A DNA stretch of 11,031 bases, taken from DATCIH01 sp036507955. GTDB taxonomy: Bacteria; Bacillota; Clostridia; Clostridiales; Clostridiaceae. Below the pieces are notes generated by a model. That model made no database searches, was not told the DNA's origin, and was given only the letters and a program-made list of their open reading frames with translations. Location: positions 1-11,031 of the forward strand of contig DATCIH010000076.1 of assembly GCA_036507955.1 (NCBI GenBank). The letters are read 5' to 3'. A program made the position numbers and the translations under genes. Positions 1-6,610 of the stretch are shown one piece after another. Position 1 is the stretch's first letter. Every line of letters begins with the position of its first letter.

Positions 1-278
1 TGTCTCACAACGGCATAATTCAAATGATAAACGAAAAAAATCCAGATGTCATTGCAATATCCTGTTCGATGACATTCAATATTTCTAAAGTGCAGAACTT
101 AATTGAGGCAATAAAAAGTTCAGGGATATCTATTCCTATAACTGTGGGTGGCTATCCTTTCAACCTGGATAAGTGTCTGTGGAAGAAAATTGGTGCAAAT
201 GCTTATTCTGGTGATTTTGAAGGTGCTCATTCTATATCAGAAAGCTTTTCTAGTGTGGTCAAAAATGAAGTCATATGA
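1..278 (+). CDS. Cobalamin (B12)-binding domain protein, C-terminal part (partial at left edge)
   Basis: An open frame enters from the left edge and leaves about 91 residues in the window. They match the second half of a Rossmann-like B12-binding domain: a strand followed by the Ser/Thr-rich turn DVIAISCSMTF, a helix (VQNLIEAIKSSG), then ITVGGYPFN and GANAYSGD, which correspond to the GG loop and the GAD-Y-D element that cradle the corrinoid's nucleotide tail. The cobalt-ligating DxHxxG motif and any helical cap lie left of the window and cannot be checked. Such domains occur in corrinoid methyltransferase shuttles, mutases and light or B12 sensors of the CarH type. The next gene overlaps this one by 14 nt and is a sensor kinase, so a sensory role is favoured over an enzymatic one, by inference only. 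The ATG at position 24 is internal and is not the start. Confidence 0.85.
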   Translation, partial: SHNGIIQMINEKNPDVIAISCSMTFNISKVQNLIEAIKSSGISIPITVGGYPFNLDKCLWKKIGANAYSGDFEGAHSISESFSSVVKNEVI

Positions 279-1479
279 TGAAAAGTGGATTGTAATTGCC
301 TGCGATTGTAATTTCATAATAACTGATATTATTGCAATTAAAAATTTGAATGTAAATATAAATATAAAGGATCCAGCATCTAAGATAATATCAGATTATG
401 ATATGAATAAGTTTTTAGATTTTACTCTAATATTAAGAAATGAAAAGGCATCATTTGGGGATAAAATGGGTGTTGTTGTTGATAAAAGTTCAGTAACTGT
501 TATGGATTTTGGAGGAGTTGAATACGGAGATAATTATATTATTATAGCTTTTTCAAATTACCTCGCTCTTTATGAGGAGCTAATAAAGCTAGACAATGAC
601 CCTATAAATTATTTGCGTGAAAAAATGAAATATTATAGTGTTTCTCCTGGTAATTACCAAGAACTTTCTGGGCTTAACAATGAAGTAATCAATATGCAAA
701 AGGATCTCTTTAAGAAGAATATAGTTATTTTGGACCTAATATATAAGAAAGAGGAAATGAATAAAGAACTAGAAGTGCTTAATGCCACCAAGGATAGAAT
801 TTTCTCAATAATTGGCCATGATTTGCGTGCACCTTTAGCCAATATAATTCAAAGTATGAACTTGATAGCTTATGATAAGCTGATATATGAAGAGTGGAAA
901 CAGGGAAATTTCTTTAGTAACCTTAGTAATTCAGCAGCAAATACCATGCACTTACTTGAAAATCTTTTAGAATGGTCAAAAAGTCAACTGGGTGAATTAT
1001 CTTTTTTCCCAAGAAATTTTATTTTACTGGGATCAATACGACCTGTTATAGATCTTTTAAAAGGAGTTGCAGCGCAAAAGAGGATTACTATTGTTGAAGA
1101 ATTAAGCCATAACCCTTATGTATTTGCTGATCAACGAATGATTGAAGTAATTTTGAGAAATCTTGTTTCAAATGCATTAAAATTCACAAATGAAGATGGT
1201 CAAATAAATATTAAAGTTACTACGGAAAAAGAATTTGTAAAAATAGTCATAATCGATAACGGGCTAGGGATGTCGCAAGAGAAAATAGAGACTCTTTTCG
1301 ATTTAAATAAGAATAATGTTGCTCGCGGTACTAAAGGTGAAAAAGGAACAGGTTTTGGTCTAGTGCTCTGTAAGAACCTGATAGAACAGAATGGCGGTTC
1401 TATTTCTATATGCAGCCAAATTGGAAAGGGCTCAGAGTTTATTTTCACAGTTCCATTATCAAAAATAGAGGAGATATAA
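265..1479 (+). CDS. Sensor histidine kinase, soluble, PAS-like N-terminus
   Basis: This is a 404-residue orthodox histidine kinase. Residues 1-130 form an alpha/beta region that resembles a PAS-type sensor but has no motif I can name. Residues about 135-178 are a charged coiled-coil linker. The phosphoacceptor helix contains GHDLRAP with His185. The ATPase domain shows the N box (LRNLVSNALKFTN, Asn303), G1 (DNGLG, 331-335) and G2 (GTGFG, 361-365). No transmembrane segment is visible, so it should be cytosolic and sense an internal signal or a partner. I chose the ATG at 265 because upstream in-frame ATGs lie within the B12-binding gene and would add an unrelated tail. It overlaps that gene by 14 nt, implying translational coupling; its own ribosome site is weak. 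The pairing suggests that the B12 protein regulates this kinase. No cognate response regulator is adjacent. Confidence 0.88.
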   Translation: MKSYDEKWIVIACDCNFIITDIIAIKNLNVNINIKDPASKIISDYDMNKFLDFTLILRNEKASFGDKMGVVVDKSSVTVMDFGGVEYGDNYIIIAFSNYLALYEELIKLDNDPINYLREKMKYYSVSPGNYQELSGLNNEVINMQKDLFKKNIVILDLIYKKEEMNKELEVLNATKDRIFSIIGHDLRAPLANIIQSMNLIAYDKLIYEEWKQGNFFSNLSNSAANTMHLLENLLEWSKSQLGELSFFPRNFILLGSIRPVIDLLKGVAAQKRITIVEELSHNPYVFADQRMIEVILRNLVSNALKFTNEDGQINIKVTTEKEFVKIVIIDNGLGMSQEKIETLFDLNKNNVARGTKGEKGTGFGLVLCKNLIEQNGGSISICSQIGKGSEFIFTVPLSKIEEI

Positions 1480-1484
1480 TAAAA

Positions 1485-2015
1485 ATGAAAAAAGAGATGA
1501 TCCCAATAAAATTAAGTAGTATTACACGAGGAGCAATGGCGATAGCACTTATCTTTGTTTCCTTTTCCTTGTTTAGAGGCGTCACAAATATATTAAATGC
1601 ATTATTAGTCCCGCTAACTTTATATCTTAGTTCAATAAATCAGAAGAAAAAGCAAATCTTTACACTTTATTCTGTAGTGATCATATTCTGTTTAATATTT
1701 TTCAATATGCAATTCTTTTTTATAATATTTTACTGTTGCATAGCGTTTTTAATCTTAAAACTGCGCGAGAAAAATATAAATGCAGTGTTATCTGCACTAA
1801 TATTAACACTTACTATAAGTTTCAGCTTCTGGATTGGCATCATGCTTACAGATTATTTTTTCCTCACCAATATGAACGATGTTATATTGAAAGTATTAAG
1901 AGGAAATTTTTTCGCATATGGTATGATGCTTATTATCGAAGGTGCTTTGGTTGCAGTAAGTCAGCTATTCATATCCAGAATGTTCTATAAAAGACTTTTA
2001 AGCATTTATAAATAA
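1485..2015 (+). CDS. Small multipass membrane protein, possibly ECF S-component or DUF2232-like
   Basis: A 176-residue, very hydrophobic protein with about five or six predicted transmembrane helices. After a short basic N-terminus come hydrophobic runs near residues 15-30, 32-46, 55-70, 72-90, 98-118 and 138-165, separated by short Lys/Arg-rich loops. The opening KLSSITRGAMAIALIF, the size and the helix number resemble substrate-binding S components of energy-coupling-factor transporters or the DUF2232 (YybS) family. No diagnostic motif was seen, so the family call is tentative. The start at 1485 is set by GAGGAG at 1468-1473; it begins 5 nt after the kinase stop. The gene therefore belongs to the B12-binding/kinase operon and could be its membrane input, output or a cobalamin-related transporter (inference). 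Only 16 nt separate its stop from that of the converging kinase, and no clear terminator fits there. Confidence 0.75.
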   Translation: MKKEMIPIKLSSITRGAMAIALIFVSFSLFRGVTNILNALLVPLTLYLSSINQKKKQIFTLYSVVIIFCLIFFNMQFFFIIFYCCIAFLILKLREKNINAVLSALILTLTISFSFWIGIMLTDYFFLTNMNDVILKVLRGNFFAYGMMLIIEGALVAVSQLFISRMFYKRLLSIYK

Positions 2016-2031
2016 AACTGCATTGCTGGAC

Positions 2032-3252
2032 TTATGCGTATATATCTGAAAACTCTATATTCATTTTTTCTGCATAGTTAAGGCTAATATTGTCTTCAGT
2101 TTTTTCTTTAGTTTCATTTATCGTTATAATTGGAAGTTTAATAATAAAAGTACTTCCCTCACCATAAATACTTTTTATAGTAATTGTACCACCATGCATT
2201 TCAACAAAAGCTTTAACTAGAGATAATCCTATACCACTTCCTTCGTTATTTCTATGAGAAATATCGTCAACCTGCAAAAATCTTTCGAAAATCTTTTTCT
2301 TGTTCTCATCTGTTATTCCTATACCTGTATCCTGGACAGAAATAAATATATTTTCTTCTTTATCAGACATATTTACCGTTATCTTTCCATTTGCATTAGT
2401 GAACTTTATCGCATTAGAAATAAGATTAAATATTATCGTTTCTATTTTGTCTGTATCACAAGAAGTAATCTTTTCTTCTACATCTGTATCAAATATAAGT
2501 TCAATCTGCTTACTTTCAACAAAGCTTGCCACAGATAAAGTTATATCCTCAACAACTTTCACAATGTTAACATTCTGCCTATTCATGTTAATAAATCCAG
2601 AATCTATTTTAGTAATGTCTATTAAATTATTTATAAGTCTTATTAACCTATAGTTATTCTGCTTTATAATACCGCTATATTTATATAACTTATTTTTTAT
2701 ATCTTGTTCATCTATATCCTCAATAATAATATTTGTCATCTGCAAAGCAGCAACAATTACATTTATAGGTGTTTTTAATTCATGAGAAATATTTGCCAGA
2801 AATTGTAATTTTATGTCATTTGCCTCTTCTGCTTCTTTTAGGGCAGTTCTAAGCTTTCTTTCTGCGCTTTGATTTCTTATCATGGATTTTACGATAGCGA
2901 GAAGAACATGAAAATCAATAGGTTTTATGAGATAATTATCAGCTCCGCATTCTAGCCCATTAACCAAATCTTCACTTTTTGTATAAAATGAAGAAATACA
3001 AAGTATGGGTATATATTCAGTAACGGGATTTAACTTAAGCTGTACGCACACCTCATAACCTGTGATATCTGGGAGATCAATATCTAGAATAATTAAGTTT
3101 GGCTTTTCAGTTTCTGCTTTTTCCAAGGCTTCCTTTCCACAGGCTGCCTGTTTAATTTCATAGTTGGCATTACTAAGAATCTTTGATAAAATACAGCGAC
3201 TAGTTTCATCATCATCTACAATTAAAATCTTTATTTTTTTAATACATTCCAT
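2032..3252 (-). CDS. Hybrid response regulator/histidine kinase (REC-HisKA-HATPase)
   Basis: A 406-residue protein that begins with a receiver domain and ends with a kinase core. The receiver (about 5-125) has the acidic cluster DDD at 13-15, the phosphoacceptor Asp57 in LIILDIDLPD, and Lys110 in LIKPID. A short coiled coil (about 130-150) leads to the dimerisation helix FLANISHELKTP with His157. The ATPase domain shows the N box (FNLISNAIKFTN, Asn280), G1 (DTGIG, 308-312) and G2 (GSGIG, 338-342). There is no membrane segment and no PAS domain, so its input should be phosphorylation of the receiver or a protein partner. It is divergent from spo0A. In clostridia, which lack the Bacillus Spo0F/Spo0B relay, orphan kinases phosphorylate Spo0A directly, so this protein is a reasonable candidate Spo0A kinase or phosphatase (inference). 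The start ATG has an AAAGGA-type site about 12 nt upstream. The last 25 residues form a polar tail without recognised motif. Confidence 0.9.
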   Translation of the reverse strand: MECIKKIKILIVDDDETSRCILSKILSNANYEIKQAACGKEALEKAETEKPNLIILDIDLPDITGYEVCVQLKLNPVTEYIPILCISSFYTKSEDLVNGLECGADNYLIKPIDFHVLLAIVKSMIRNQSAERKLRTALKEAEEANDIKLQFLANISHELKTPINVIVAALQMTNIIIEDIDEQDIKNKLYKYSGIIKQNNYRLIRLINNLIDITKIDSGFINMNRQNVNIVKVVEDITLSVASFVESKQIELIFDTDVEEKITSCDTDKIETIIFNLISNAIKFTNANGKITVNMSDKEENIFISVQDTGIGITDENKKKIFERFLQVDDISHRNNEGSGIGLSLVKAFVEMHGGTITIKSIYGEGSTFIIKLPIITINETKEKTEDNISLNYAEKMNIEFSDIYA

Positions 3253-3485
3253 TACTTAACAGTCCTTTCCCTTTACTCATTTAATCATTTGTTTTATATT
3301 TAAGTGGGTATTCCGACACATCCGAACATTAAATAAAAATTATACGGACTTCTTGTCGGTCGATATGATTTTACATTATATTTGAGTTATATTCAATATT
3401 TTTGTATTCTATGTAAAATTATCTTGTAATTTATTTCCTATATACATATAATTACTTTACTAGGTTTAAGAGGAGGATATTTTAA
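3253..3485. promoter_or_regulatory. Divergent regulatory gap between hybrid kinase and spo0A, with 0A-box-like motifs
   Basis: This 233-nt gap must hold promoters for both divergent genes. CCGACA at 3313-3318 and its inverse TGTCGG at 3354-3359 form an inverted repeat 35 nt apart. Reading the minus strand, TGTTCGGA and TGTGTCGGAA follow each other (3328-3311). These resemble the Spo0A-binding 0A box TGTCGAA with one mismatch, so binding by Spo0A is possible but unproven. A loose sigma-A-like promoter toward spo0A can be drawn as TTGTCG (3353-3358) and TATATT (3377-3382) with an 18-nt spacer; it would overlap the right-hand box. I did not find a convincing sigma-H promoter. AGGAGG at 3471-3476 and neighbouring bases is a strong ribosome site for spo0A. 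Confidence 0.45.
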
Positions 3486-4289
3486 ATGCAAACAAAAAAG
3501 ATTCAAATTGTTATTGCAGATGATAATAGAGAATTTAGGGATATCCTAAATGAATATCTTAATAATCAAACTGATATGGAAGTCATAGGTGCTGCTAGAG
3601 ATGGTGTAGAAGCTTGTGAGATGATATATGCAAAGCAGCCTGACATAGTTGTTCTAGATATAATCATGCCTCATCTGGACGGTCTTGGCGTTCTTGAGAA
3701 AATTAACTCCAAACATATGGAAAAGAAACCACAAACGATTATTCTTTCTGCTGTTGGGCAAGAAAAAATAACTCATAGTGCATTAGAATTAGGTGCTGAA
3801 TATTATATAGTAAAGCCCTTTGATATGGAGGTCCTTGTATCAAGAATTAGGCAACTTCAATCTACTGAAAATAGTGCAGTTATTCGTTCTAATGCCTCAT
3901 ATTCGTTTAACTCAAAGCAGAAAGAATCTAGTAGTAACAGTCTTGAAGAAGAAGTTACTAGTATTCTACATGAATTAGGCGCCCCAGCTCATCTTAAAGG
4001 TTATCAGTTTCTACGAGAAGCTATCATGATGGCTACAGTTGACTTAAATGTTATCAATTCTATAACTAAATTATTATATCCAAGTATCGCTAGTAAATTT
4101 ATGACAACACCTAGCAGAGTTGAAAGAGCAATAAGACATTCTATTGAGGTTGCTTGGAGTAGAGGAAATACTAATAATATTAATTCTATTTTTGGATTTA
4201 CAGTGAATATTACTAAAGGAAAACCGACAAATTCTGAATTCATCGCGATGGTTGCTGATAAATTAAGACTATCACGGAAAGTTGGATAA
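3486..4289 (+). CDS. spo0A: Stage 0 sporulation protein A (Spo0A), response regulator
   Basis: Spo0A is the phosphorylation-activated transcription factor that commits the cell to sporulation and, in clostridia, also affects solvent, toxin and biofilm genes. The 267-residue length is normal for the family. The receiver (about 5-123) has ADDN with Asp12/Asp13, the phosphoacceptor Asp58 in VVLDIIMPHLDGLGVLE, LSAVGQ, and Lys110 in VKPFDM. A Ser-rich linker (about 125-152) joins it to the C-terminal DNA-binding domain, whose signature is intact: LGAPAHLKGYQFLREAI, LYPSIA, the recognition helix TPSRVERAIRHSIEVAW (208-224) and GKPTNSEFIAMVADKLRL. The protein should be functional. The start is firmly set by AGGAGG about 10 nt upstream. 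Its left neighbour is a divergent hybrid kinase rather than spoIVB, so this may be a relocated or second copy. It probably stands alone as a transcription unit. Confidence 0.96.
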   Translation: MQTKKIQIVIADDNREFRDILNEYLNNQTDMEVIGAARDGVEACEMIYAKQPDIVVLDIIMPHLDGLGVLEKINSKHMEKKPQTIILSAVGQEKITHSALELGAEYYIVKPFDMEVLVSRIRQLQSTENSAVIRSNASYSFNSKQKESSSNSLEEEVTSILHELGAPAHLKGYQFLREAIMMATVDLNVINSITKLLYPSIASKFMTTPSRVERAIRHSIEVAWSRGNTNNINSIFGFTVNITKGKPTNSEFIAMVADKLRLSRKVG

Positions 4290-4332
4290 ATAAAAAGGAT
4301 AGACCAAAGAGTATTTTATCACTTTCAACTGA

Positions 4333-4380
4333 ACCACTACCGCCTAATGGCGGTAGGTTGTGATATGCGGTTTAAGCCGC
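4333..4380. repeat. Tandem hairpin element downstream of spo0A
   Basis: Two GC-rich hairpins stand out in an AT-rich setting. The first is a perfect 8-bp stem, CTACCGCC (4337-4344) with GGCGGTAG (4349-4356), closing a 4-nt TAAT loop. The second is GCGG (4367-4370) with CCGC (4377-4380). Neither is followed by a T-run, so this is not a standard intrinsic terminator, although it may help end spo0A transcription. The layout resembles the subterminal palindromes of IS200/IS605-type element ends or a small structured RNA. No transposase is present in the window, so either origin is only a suggestion. Confidence 0.5.
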
Positions 4381-4398
4381 TTGTAGCACAATTATTTA

Positions 4399-4782
4399 CT
4401 ACTCATTACAAACTGGACATTTCCAGCTTTCATCTTTTGGCTTCTCTGGGTGTCCATTATTTGTTAATTTTTTACTTCTTACAAAACCATGATAATTATA
4501 GCATTCTTTATCAAAAGCTTCCTTTTGTGAGGATGCATAACTATATTTAAAACTTACATTCTTCGTTTCATATCTAGTGGTAATACTTTTCGTTTCACTC
4601 AATTGCTTTTTTAATCTATCTTTTACATCAGAATCGGAACGTCCCACATATGTAACATGGAAGTTGCCGGTAATCTTATCTTCTATCCCTAAAGCATAGT
4701 TTCCTCCGCATACTTTTGTTACATTAACATCAATTGAATTAATATTAAAATCATACGGACCATCCATATTTAAAGAACCCAT
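4399..4782 (-). CDS. Small GIY-YIG-like protein with C-terminal CPVC
   Basis: A 127-residue protein with the layout of a GIY-YIG nuclease domain. NYALGI (28-33) stands for the GIY strand and TYVGRS (44-49) for the YIG strand. Arg56 lies in VKDRLKKQL at the place of the catalytic arginine, Glu88 or Glu93 in KEAFDKECYNYHGF at that of the metal-binding glutamate, and NNGHPEKP (108-115) supplies the late asparagine. The protein ends WKCPVCNE, half of a zinc ribbon, which could pair in a dimer or bind metal. GIY-YIG enzymes cut DNA in repair, restriction and homing; which of these applies here is unknown. The start is ATG 4782, because AGGAG (complement of 4789-4793) lies 6 nt upstream; a longer reading from a TTG at 4812 would swallow that site. 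It is probably monocistronic. Confidence 0.65.
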   Translation of the reverse strand: MGSLNMDGPYDFNINSIDVNVTKVCGGNYALGIEDKITGNFHVTYVGRSDSDVKDRLKKQLSETKSITTRYETKNVSFKYSYASSQKEAFDKECYNYHGFVRSKKLTNNGHPEKPKDESWKCPVCNE

Positions 4783-4812
4783 AAAAAACTCCTGCCTTTC
4801 TCTATTTGACAA

Positions 4813-4937
4813 CTCAACATATCATGTTAAGTATACCCTTCATATTAGAATAATATTACCATACTTGAATAATATTATGATATAGAGCCACAATTGGCTC
4901 AAAATCAAAGGAAATATTCATTCTGATTATCATTAGC
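4813..4937. promoter_or_regulatory. Gap with direct repeat and small hairpin
   Basis: Between the Smr-like gene and the GIY-YIG-like gene, the 11-mer GAATAATATTA occurs twice, at 4848-4858 and 4867-4877, a 19-nt period. It lies just upstream of a possible minus-strand -10 element, TATACT (complement of 4831-4836), for the GIY-YIG-like gene. No good -35 is visible, so the repeats could be a regulator site (inference). A perfect 6-bp hairpin, GAGCCA (4885-4890) with TGGCTC (4895-4900), has no T-run on the minus strand and is at best a weak terminator for the Smr-like gene. Confidence 0.3.
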
Positions 4938-5279
4938 TTATTTCAATAAAACAACAGTAACACCATTATTACTTGCTATTTTGCGCTCAAAGTTTTTCAA
5001 ATCTTTGCAGATATCCAATATTTCTCTTTTCCTATTGAACCATTGATCACCTCCAACATAGACTCTGACAATACCTCTCATACTATTTTCTCTAAGACAC
5101 CTTATTACTGCTGTTTTAATGCTTCCACCAACACCAGATGCGCCATAGCCATGAATTAGGATAACTGCTTTATAGCCCTGCATTTTATATGTAATTAAGG
5201 AATTTTTCATTTTTATTAAAGCAGTATCAACTGTAGGCATTCCATATTCTAAATTGACCTCTGCTACTTTATTTGACAT
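4938..5279 (-). CDS. Small stand-alone Smr-domain-like protein
   Basis: A 113-residue protein that fits the Smr (small MutS-related) fold, found at the C-terminus of MutS2 and as single-domain proteins with nicking or RNA-cleaving activity. Visible signatures are the helix TVDTALIKMKNSLITYKMQG, the strand and loop AVILIHGYGASGVGGSIK (the I-I-H-G-x-G element), then VIRCLREN, and a final strand GVTVVLLK. The usual N-terminal LDLHG is replaced by NLEYGMP, so one catalytic motif is missing and activity is uncertain. I chose ATG 5279 because GAGGTG lies 6 nt upstream of it. An ATG at 5297 is possible but less well served. It is preceded by a gap of about 180 nt and is probably transcribed on its own, although read-through from the GTPase gene is possible. 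Confidence 0.7.
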   Translation of the reverse strand: MSNKVAEVNLEYGMPTVDTALIKMKNSLITYKMQGYKAVILIHGYGASGVGGSIKTAVIRCLRENSMRGIVRVYVGGDQWFNRKREILDICKDLKNFERKIASNNGVTVVLLK

Positions 5280-5444
5280 GTTTTTCACCTCTAACATTAA
5301 TAACCTTATTTTCTTAAATTATATTATCATCCTATTCCTCTTATATTAAATCCCAGTATATATTATGCTCATTTTTTGTATGTAACTATCACATATTTTT
5401 TAAAACTCATAAGTCAGGGAATCTCGTAAAACAGGCATAAATAT

Positions 5445-5470
5445 AGCCCATACAATTTGATATATAGGCT
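5445..5470 (-). terminator. Weak terminator after the GTPase gene
   Basis: On the minus strand AGCCTATA (complement of 5470-5463) can pair with TATGGGCT (complement of 5452-5445), an 8-bp stem with one G-U pair and a 10-nt loop. It starts 9 nt after the GTPase stop codon. The following tract, ATATTTAT, is only moderately U-rich. The rest of the gap up to the Smr-like gene (5298-5444) shows only AT-rich sequence, with no clear promoter. Confidence 0.45.
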
Positions 5471-5479
5471 TAATAGATG

Positions 5480-6610
5480 TCAATTTTTTTGTGTATTCCC
5501 TTTTTTTAAATTCTCATTATATATATCTTTCATCATCTTAGCAATTTCTTCATTATTAATGCTCTTACCTGCATATTCTTTTTCTGCAACTATTGCCAAT
5601 ACTTTAATATAAGATAGTGCAAGTGCAGTTGTAAGAACACATGCTGTAGTGCCGCAAATCATACCACCAACCACAGTTCCTACACCTGGTATCAATTTAA
5701 ATAAGTTTGATACAATATATTTACCCAAAAATGTGGCGCCTCCGCTTCCTCCAATTGATGCCACAATACTACTAAATAATGCCTTGTCCAACGAAACACC
5801 AAAAATCGCCGTTATATGTGCAAGCATTCCTATCTGCATAGGTACTAATATAACAGCATCAGAAAATGGCACCGGAGTAAACCCAGCTCCAAATGATCCT
5901 GCGACATATCCCATTGCCCAAACTTTAGCATCTTTAGTTTTTTTATCAATGTCTACCTTTTGGGCATTATTAAAAGCCTTTTTTACAGCCTCAGGTAAAA
6001 TCTCATATGTTTTACCAACAAGCTCTTTTAATCCATGAGATGGTATTGAAATATCCGAATTAATTTTGTATGCTTCTGCTAATATAGTTTGAATAGCTCT
6101 TGTGGTTAAGTTCATAGAATCTAGACTTTTTTTGAATATTGCAGCATTCTCTCCAAAGCTTTGTGTCAACACTAAAATAACTGGTGTAGTTTTTGAAAAT
6201 TCATTTATCATTTCTATTTCATATTGTTCTATTCTATTTGAATTAGAATTTATACAAAACCAGATTACATGTATATACTCTTTTTCATCACCCGTTGCAT
6301 ATAACTCTGCAATTTTTGAATTAATTTCGTGCATTATTTCTTTCTGAATTTCTGTCTTAAGTTCAAGTCCTTTTGTGTCATATATACGAACAGGAACTCC
6401 ATCCTTCGTTATTTTCCTAAGATGCTTAGTTACTGGCTGTCCTATTCCTGTTTCAGCTAAATTTTCACGAAATATACTATTTACGAGAGTACTTTTTCCT
6501 ACACCAGTCTTGCCAATAATCATTATATTTACAGGTATCATTTTTTTTAGTTCATCTTTTGTCTTATTAAATAAATCTTCAACAATATTGCTGTCATAAT
6601 TAAAACTCAA
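5480..6610 (-). CDS. P-loop GTPase with DUF697-like membrane C-terminus
   Basis: A 376-residue protein with an Era/TrmE-type GTPase domain: the P loop GKTGVGKST (33-41), a switch Thr near 60-62, the G3 motif DTKG (78-81) and a hydrophobic strand ending LVLTQS (146-151). The canonical NKxD base-recognition motif is not seen; TQS stands in its place, as in related DUF697 GTPases. From about 225 to 345 the protein becomes Gly/Ala-rich and hydrophobic (GYVAGSFGAGFTPVPFSDA, LIPGVGTVVGGMICG). This matches the DUF697 region, which probably associates with or inserts into the membrane. The start is TTG at 6610: GAGGAG (complement of 6620-6625) sits 9 nt upstream, and the first in-frame ATG (residue 24) would remove sequence close to the P loop. 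The cellular role is unknown; proposed roles for relatives include membrane or cell-envelope stress. Confidence 0.82.
   Translation of the reverse strand: MSFNYDSNIVEDLFNKTKDELKKMIPVNIMIIGKTGVGKSTLVNSIFRENLAETGIGQPVTKHLRKITKDGVPVRIYDTKGLELKTEIQKEIMHEINSKIAELYATGDEKEYIHVIWFCINSNSNRIEQYEIEMINEFSKTTPVILVLTQSFGENAAIFKKSLDSMNLTTRAIQTILAEAYKINSDISIPSHGLKELVGKTYEILPEAVKKAFNNAQKVDIDKKTKDAKVWAMGYVAGSFGAGFTPVPFSDAVILVPMQIGMLAHITAIFGVSLDKALFSSIVASIGGSGGATFLGKYIVSNLFKLIPGVGTVVGGMICGTTACVLTTALALSYIKVLAIVAEKEYAGKSINNEEIAKMMKDIYNENLKKGNTQKN

Noticed and set aside
148..264. Longer N-terminus for the sensor kinase starting at the ATG at 148
   Set aside because: It would lie wholly within the B12-binding gene in another frame, gives an unrelated hydrophobic leader, and the ATG at 265 fits the usual short overlap.
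1410..1484. Upstream start of the membrane protein inside the kinase gene
   Set aside because: GAGGAG at 1468-1473 directs translation to ATG 1485; the extra 25 residues are out-of-frame kinase sequence.
3253..3485. Sigma-H promoter for spo0A, expected from Bacillus
   Set aside because: No AGGA-type -35 with a correctly spaced GAAT -10 could be found in the gap.
4334..4380. Intrinsic terminator for spo0A
   Set aside because: The stems are good but no T-run follows either hairpin, so I listed it as a structured element instead.
4347..4550. Plus-strand open frame over the tandem hairpin and the GIY-YIG-like gene
   Set aside because: It lacks a ribosome site, overlaps a better-supported gene on the other strand, and its translation resembles no protein.
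4783..4812. TTG start at 4812 for the GIY-YIG-like protein
   Set aside because: The AGGAG ribosome site for ATG 4782 lies inside that extension, so the later ATG is preferred.
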